Shown here: piece after piece, positions 61,924-64,000 of the stretch
Layout of the letters: every line of letters begins with the position of its first letter
Numbering within the stretch: position 1 is the first letter of the stretch
Source: Amycolatopsis sp. FBCC-B4732
GTDB taxonomy: Bacteria > Actinomycetota > Actinomycetes > Mycobacteriales > Pseudonocardiaceae
Assembly (NCBI RefSeq): GCF_023008405.1
Contig: NZ_CP095376.1
Location: 8,474,501-8,538,500, forward strand
Length of the DNA: 64,000 nt
Direction: 5' to 3'
Made by a program: the position numbers and the translations under genes
The notes under the pieces: model-generated
Told to the model about the DNA's origin: nothing
Seen by the model: the letters and a program-made list of their open reading frames with translations, nothing else
Databases searched by the model: none

Positions 61924-62829
61924 CTACTCGGCGAGCTGCCGGGCCTGTTCGAGCAGCGTCTGCAGGTGCAGGCCGCGCCGGACGTCGCACGGGTGGGTCG
62001 TCGTGCCGCTGGCGATCATCGCCGCGAAGTCGTCCAGGAGTGCGGTGTAGGACTCCTGCGCCGAGCCCGGTTTGCGCCCGAGCGTCCGGTAGCCGTGCCG
62101 GCCCCAGACGGCGAGTTCGACGACGGTCGGCTGCACCGGGAGCCGCAACGAGAGCGTGGCGGTGCTGAAAACGCCGCCGTCGTGGGCCAGCATCAGGTGC
62201 CAGAGGTCGCCGGGGCTGCGCCGCGCGGCGACGACGCCGGTGATCGGGCCGAGCGCGGCGTCGAGGAGGTCGAGCGCGTGCGGGCCGATGTCGAACAGCG
62301 CGCCGCCGTCGTCCTGGCGCCACTCCGAAGCCGCGTACTGGCCGCCGAGCAGGGCACCGGAGAGCCAGCGCGCGCCGCCGCCCGTCCAGCCGCCCGCCTG
62401 GGCGAGGTCGGCGAGCCACTCCTGCGTCTGCGCCGAGTACCGCAGCGTCAGGACGACGAGCGCGGCCACGTCGGCGGCGGCGACCGCGTCGGCCAGCCGT
62501 CGCGCGCCTTCGAGGTCGGCGGCGATCGGCTTCTCGAGGATCAGGTGCTTCCCGGCTTCGGCCGCGCGCACGCCCAGTTCGGCCTGGATCGACGGCGGGA
62601 CGGCCAGCGCGACCGCGTCCACCTGCTCGAACAGCTCCTCGACGCTGCCCGCGGTGTTCGCGCAGTGCGTCTCCGCAAGCGCTTGCGCCGCCTCCGGCCG
62701 CCGGGCCCAGACCGCGGTCAGCGCCGTGCCGGGGTGATCCGCGAGGCCCGGTGCGTGCACCGTTTTCGCCCACGGGCCGGCACCGATCAGGCCGACGCGC
62801 AGCTGTCCGTCCGCGATGAGCTGTCCCAC
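61924..62829 (-). CDS. Gfo/Idh/MocA-family oxidoreductase
   Basis: A 301-residue NAD(P)-dependent sugar-type dehydrogenase. The Rossmann motif is RVGLIGAGPWAKTVHAP; the catalytic-type Lys is in HLILEKPIAADLE; and GGALFDIGPHALDLLDAALG is the usual His-containing helix. GTG start, with TAGACT 7 nt upstream on the minus strand, indicating a leaderless transcript. No sugar operon is adjacent, so the substrate is unknown. Confidence 0.88.
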   Translation of the reverse strand: MGQLIADGQLRVGLIGAGPWAKTVHAPGLADHPGTALTAVWARRPEAAQALAETHCANTAGSVEELFEQVDAVALAVPPSIQAELGVRAAEAGKHLILEKPIAADLEGARRLADAVAAADVAALVVLTLRYSAQTQEWLADLAQAGGWTGGGARWLSGALLGGQYAASEWRQDDGGALFDIGPHALDLLDAALGPITGVVAARRSPGDLWHLMLAHDGGVFSTATLSLRLPVQPTVVELAVWGRHGYRTLGRKPGSAQESYTALLDDFAAMIASGTTTHPCDVRRGLHLQTLLEQARQLAE

Positions 62830-62894
62830 GGCCCGCAGTCTAGGTGTGGTGCTCGTCGCGCCGGAACCGCACCTTCGGCGGGTGCCGTCCTGGC

Positions 62895-62906
62895 TAAAGT
62901 GCCTGC
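62895..62906 (+). promoter_or_regulatory. Candidate leaderless promoter for the secreted protein gene
   Basis: TAAAGT (62895-62900) lies 6 nt before ATG 62907, with no ribosome site. The divergent Gfo/Idh gene has a similar box (TAGACT on the minus strand, 62837-62842). Confidence 0.5.
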
Positions 62907-63527
62907 ATGATCGCCTCCCGTTTCGCCGTCGTCTGCGCTCTCCTGTTCGGCGCCGCCTTCGTGGGCGCCGCGCCCGCGTCGGCGGCGGGCACGGCCGGGA
63001 CCTGCCAGGAGGGCGGCGGTGTCACGGTGGTCGTCGATTTCGGCGACCTGGGTCCGCAGCCGCTGATCCGCTGCGCCCCCGGAACGCCGGCGAACGGCAT
63101 CGCGGCCCTGCAGGACGCCGGCGTCGAGGTCGCCGGTTCGCAGAAGTACGGCCTGGCCGTGGCCTGCCGGATCGCGGGGCAGCCCGGGCCCGACGTCGAG
63201 TCGTGCGCGGGGATGCCGTCGGCGACGGCGTACTGGAGCTACTGGCACGCCTCCGCCGGGGGCAGCTGGACGTCGAGCCAGGAGGGCGCGCAGACCGCGA
63301 AGCCGGTCGCCGGCGGGTTCGAGGGCTGGGCGTTCGCGCGGCCGAAGACGGCGAACGACCTGCCGACGCCGCCGAAGGTGGCGCCGGTGCGGCAGGCCGC
63401 CACCAACGCCCCCGCGCCCGCCGAGCAGGGCAGCTCGTTCCCGTGGGGCCTGGTGATCGGCGCGGTCGTGATCGTGGTGGTCGGCGGCGCCGGGATCGTC
63501 GTCGCCCGCCGTCGGCGTGCGCAGTAG
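62907..63527 (+). CDS. Secreted, membrane-tethered protein upstream of EcfT
   Basis: A 206-residue protein with a signal peptide (to about APASA, residue 26), a ~120-residue ectodomain with four Cys, the segment SATAYWSYWHASAGGSW, and GFEGWAF, then a Pro/Ala linker and a C-terminal membrane helix (about 176-198) with a basic end. The layout resembles proteins encoded with ECF-type vitamin transporters in actinobacteria, where they may capture substrate at the surface. It overlaps the EcfT gene by 11 bp. Confidence 0.72.
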   Translation: MIASRFAVVCALLFGAAFVGAAPASAAGTAGTCQEGGGVTVVVDFGDLGPQPLIRCAPGTPANGIAALQDAGVEVAGSQKYGLAVACRIAGQPGPDVESCAGMPSATAYWSYWHASAGGSWTSSQEGAQTAKPVAGGFEGWAFARPKTANDLPTPPKVAPVRQAATNAPAPAEQGSSFPWGLVIGAVVIVVVGGAGIVVARRRRAQ

Positions 63528-64000
63528 GGCGCTGCACCCCGGCGCCTGGTGGGCGTGGGCGCTCACGCTGGCCGTCGCGGCCAGCCGCACGACGAACCCG
63601 CTGCTGCTCGGCCTGATCATCGCCGTCGCCGGGTTCGTGGTCGCGAACCGGCGGAGTGACGCGCCCTGGGCGCTGGCGTTCCGGCTGTACGCGTACGTCG
63701 GCGCGTTGATCGTCGCCTCGCGGGTGCTCTTCCGGATCCTGGTCGGCGGCGAAGACGGCGGGCACGTGCTGTTCTCGCTGCCGCGGATCCCGCTCGCCGC
63801 CGGGTTGTCCCTGCTCGGGCCGACGTCGGCCGAGGAACTGCTCGGCGGCTTCTACGACGGCCTGCGGCTGGCGACGATGGTGGTCTGCGTCGGCGCCGCG
63901 AACGCCCTCGCGAACCCGAAACGCCTGCTCAAGGCGGTGCCGGGCGCACTCTACGAGGTCGGCACCGCGATGACGGTGGCGCTGACGGTCGCGCCCCAGC
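63517..64000 (+). CDS. ECF transporter T component (CbiQ/EcfT family), partial
   Basis: The frame from GTG 63517 is open to the window end, giving 161 residues of an integral membrane protein. It has hydrophobic helices starting HPGAWWAWALTLAVAASRTTNPLLLGL, and the family-type NPKRLLKAVPGALYEVGTAMTVALTVAP cytosolic-loop region. EcfT couples the substrate-binding membrane protein to two ATPases in vitamin or cobalt importers. The following genes are outside the window, so the substrate is not known. Confidence 0.82.
   Translation, partial: MRSRALHPGAWWAWALTLAVAASRTTNPLLLGLIIAVAGFVVANRRSDAPWALAFRLYAYVGALIVASRVLFRILVGGEDGGHVLFSLPRIPLAAGLSLLGPTSAEELLGGFYDGLRLATMVVCVGAANALANPKRLLKAVPGALYEVGTAMTVALTVAPQ

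Overview
This is a 64 kb stretch of high-GC chromosome from an actinomycete, most likely a Pseudonocardiaceae species close to Amycolatopsis. That placement is inferred from gene families, not from a marker search. The evidence is the very high GC with GTG and TTG starts, a PE/PPE/EspG-like type VII secretion locus, DUF3558 lipoproteins, a DUF5753-XRE/DUF397 pair, two DUF574-type methyltransferases, and the PurS + PurQ + small PurL form of FGAM synthase. No rRNA, tRNA, CRISPR array or insertion sequence was recognised.

The backbone is a scattered purine pathway, all on the plus strand: purD (3' part, 1-738), purB (24850), purC (31941), purS-purQ (41287-42200), purL (46406), purF (56948) and purM (58505). 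Accessory blocks sit between these genes.

Region by region. (a) 863-8882 holds secretion genes: a PE-like protein, a DUF3558 lipoprotein, a PPE-like protein, an EspG-like chaperone, a Ser/Thr kinase with a DUF3558-like ectodomain, a small helical protein, and a WXG100 protein whose lytic transglycosylase domain is interrupted by a 366-residue intein. (b) 8898-14877 holds an aminotransferase, a methyltransferase, a HAD hydrolase, threonine aldolase, a SigE-type sigma factor with a membrane partner, and a TetR regulator. (c) 14882-24853 is a D-galactose/alpha-galactoside block: a GntR regulator, a deleted sugar ABC importer, GH36 and GH27 alpha-galactosidases, a lactonase, DgoA aldolase, an SDR, DgoD dehydratase and a DUF4380-like protein. 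Together these outline the oxidative De Ley-Doudoroff route, but with no KDGal kinase in view. (d) 26394-30279 is an amino-acid ABC importer with three tandem binding-protein genes. (e) 30323-41119 holds MOSC, SAM hydrolase, oxidoreductase, hydrolase, MFS, aldehyde dehydrogenase and GMC oxidoreductase genes, plus one GC-poor orphan (34966-35865). (f) 42247-46162 holds a secreted protein and a heterodimeric ABC exporter with one fully degenerate ATP site. (g) 48750-53581 holds a pentapeptide protein, a Q/P-rich membrane protein, two GH25 muramidases and a T7SS-associated protein. (h) 53643-56827 holds an SCP-like protein and a WhiJ/AbaA-like regulatory locus. (i) 59578-64000 holds arfB, a GNAT, a VanZ-like protein, a Gfo/Idh oxidoreductase and the start of an ECF transporter unit.

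The points most worth following are the intein that splits a cell-wall hydrolase of the type VII secretion locus, the shared palindromic operator tying together the galactose block around an ABC-importer deletion scar, the complementary degeneration of the ABC exporter pair, and a recurrent TCCNNTKTGGA motif that appears on both strands and forces rare codons into many genes.
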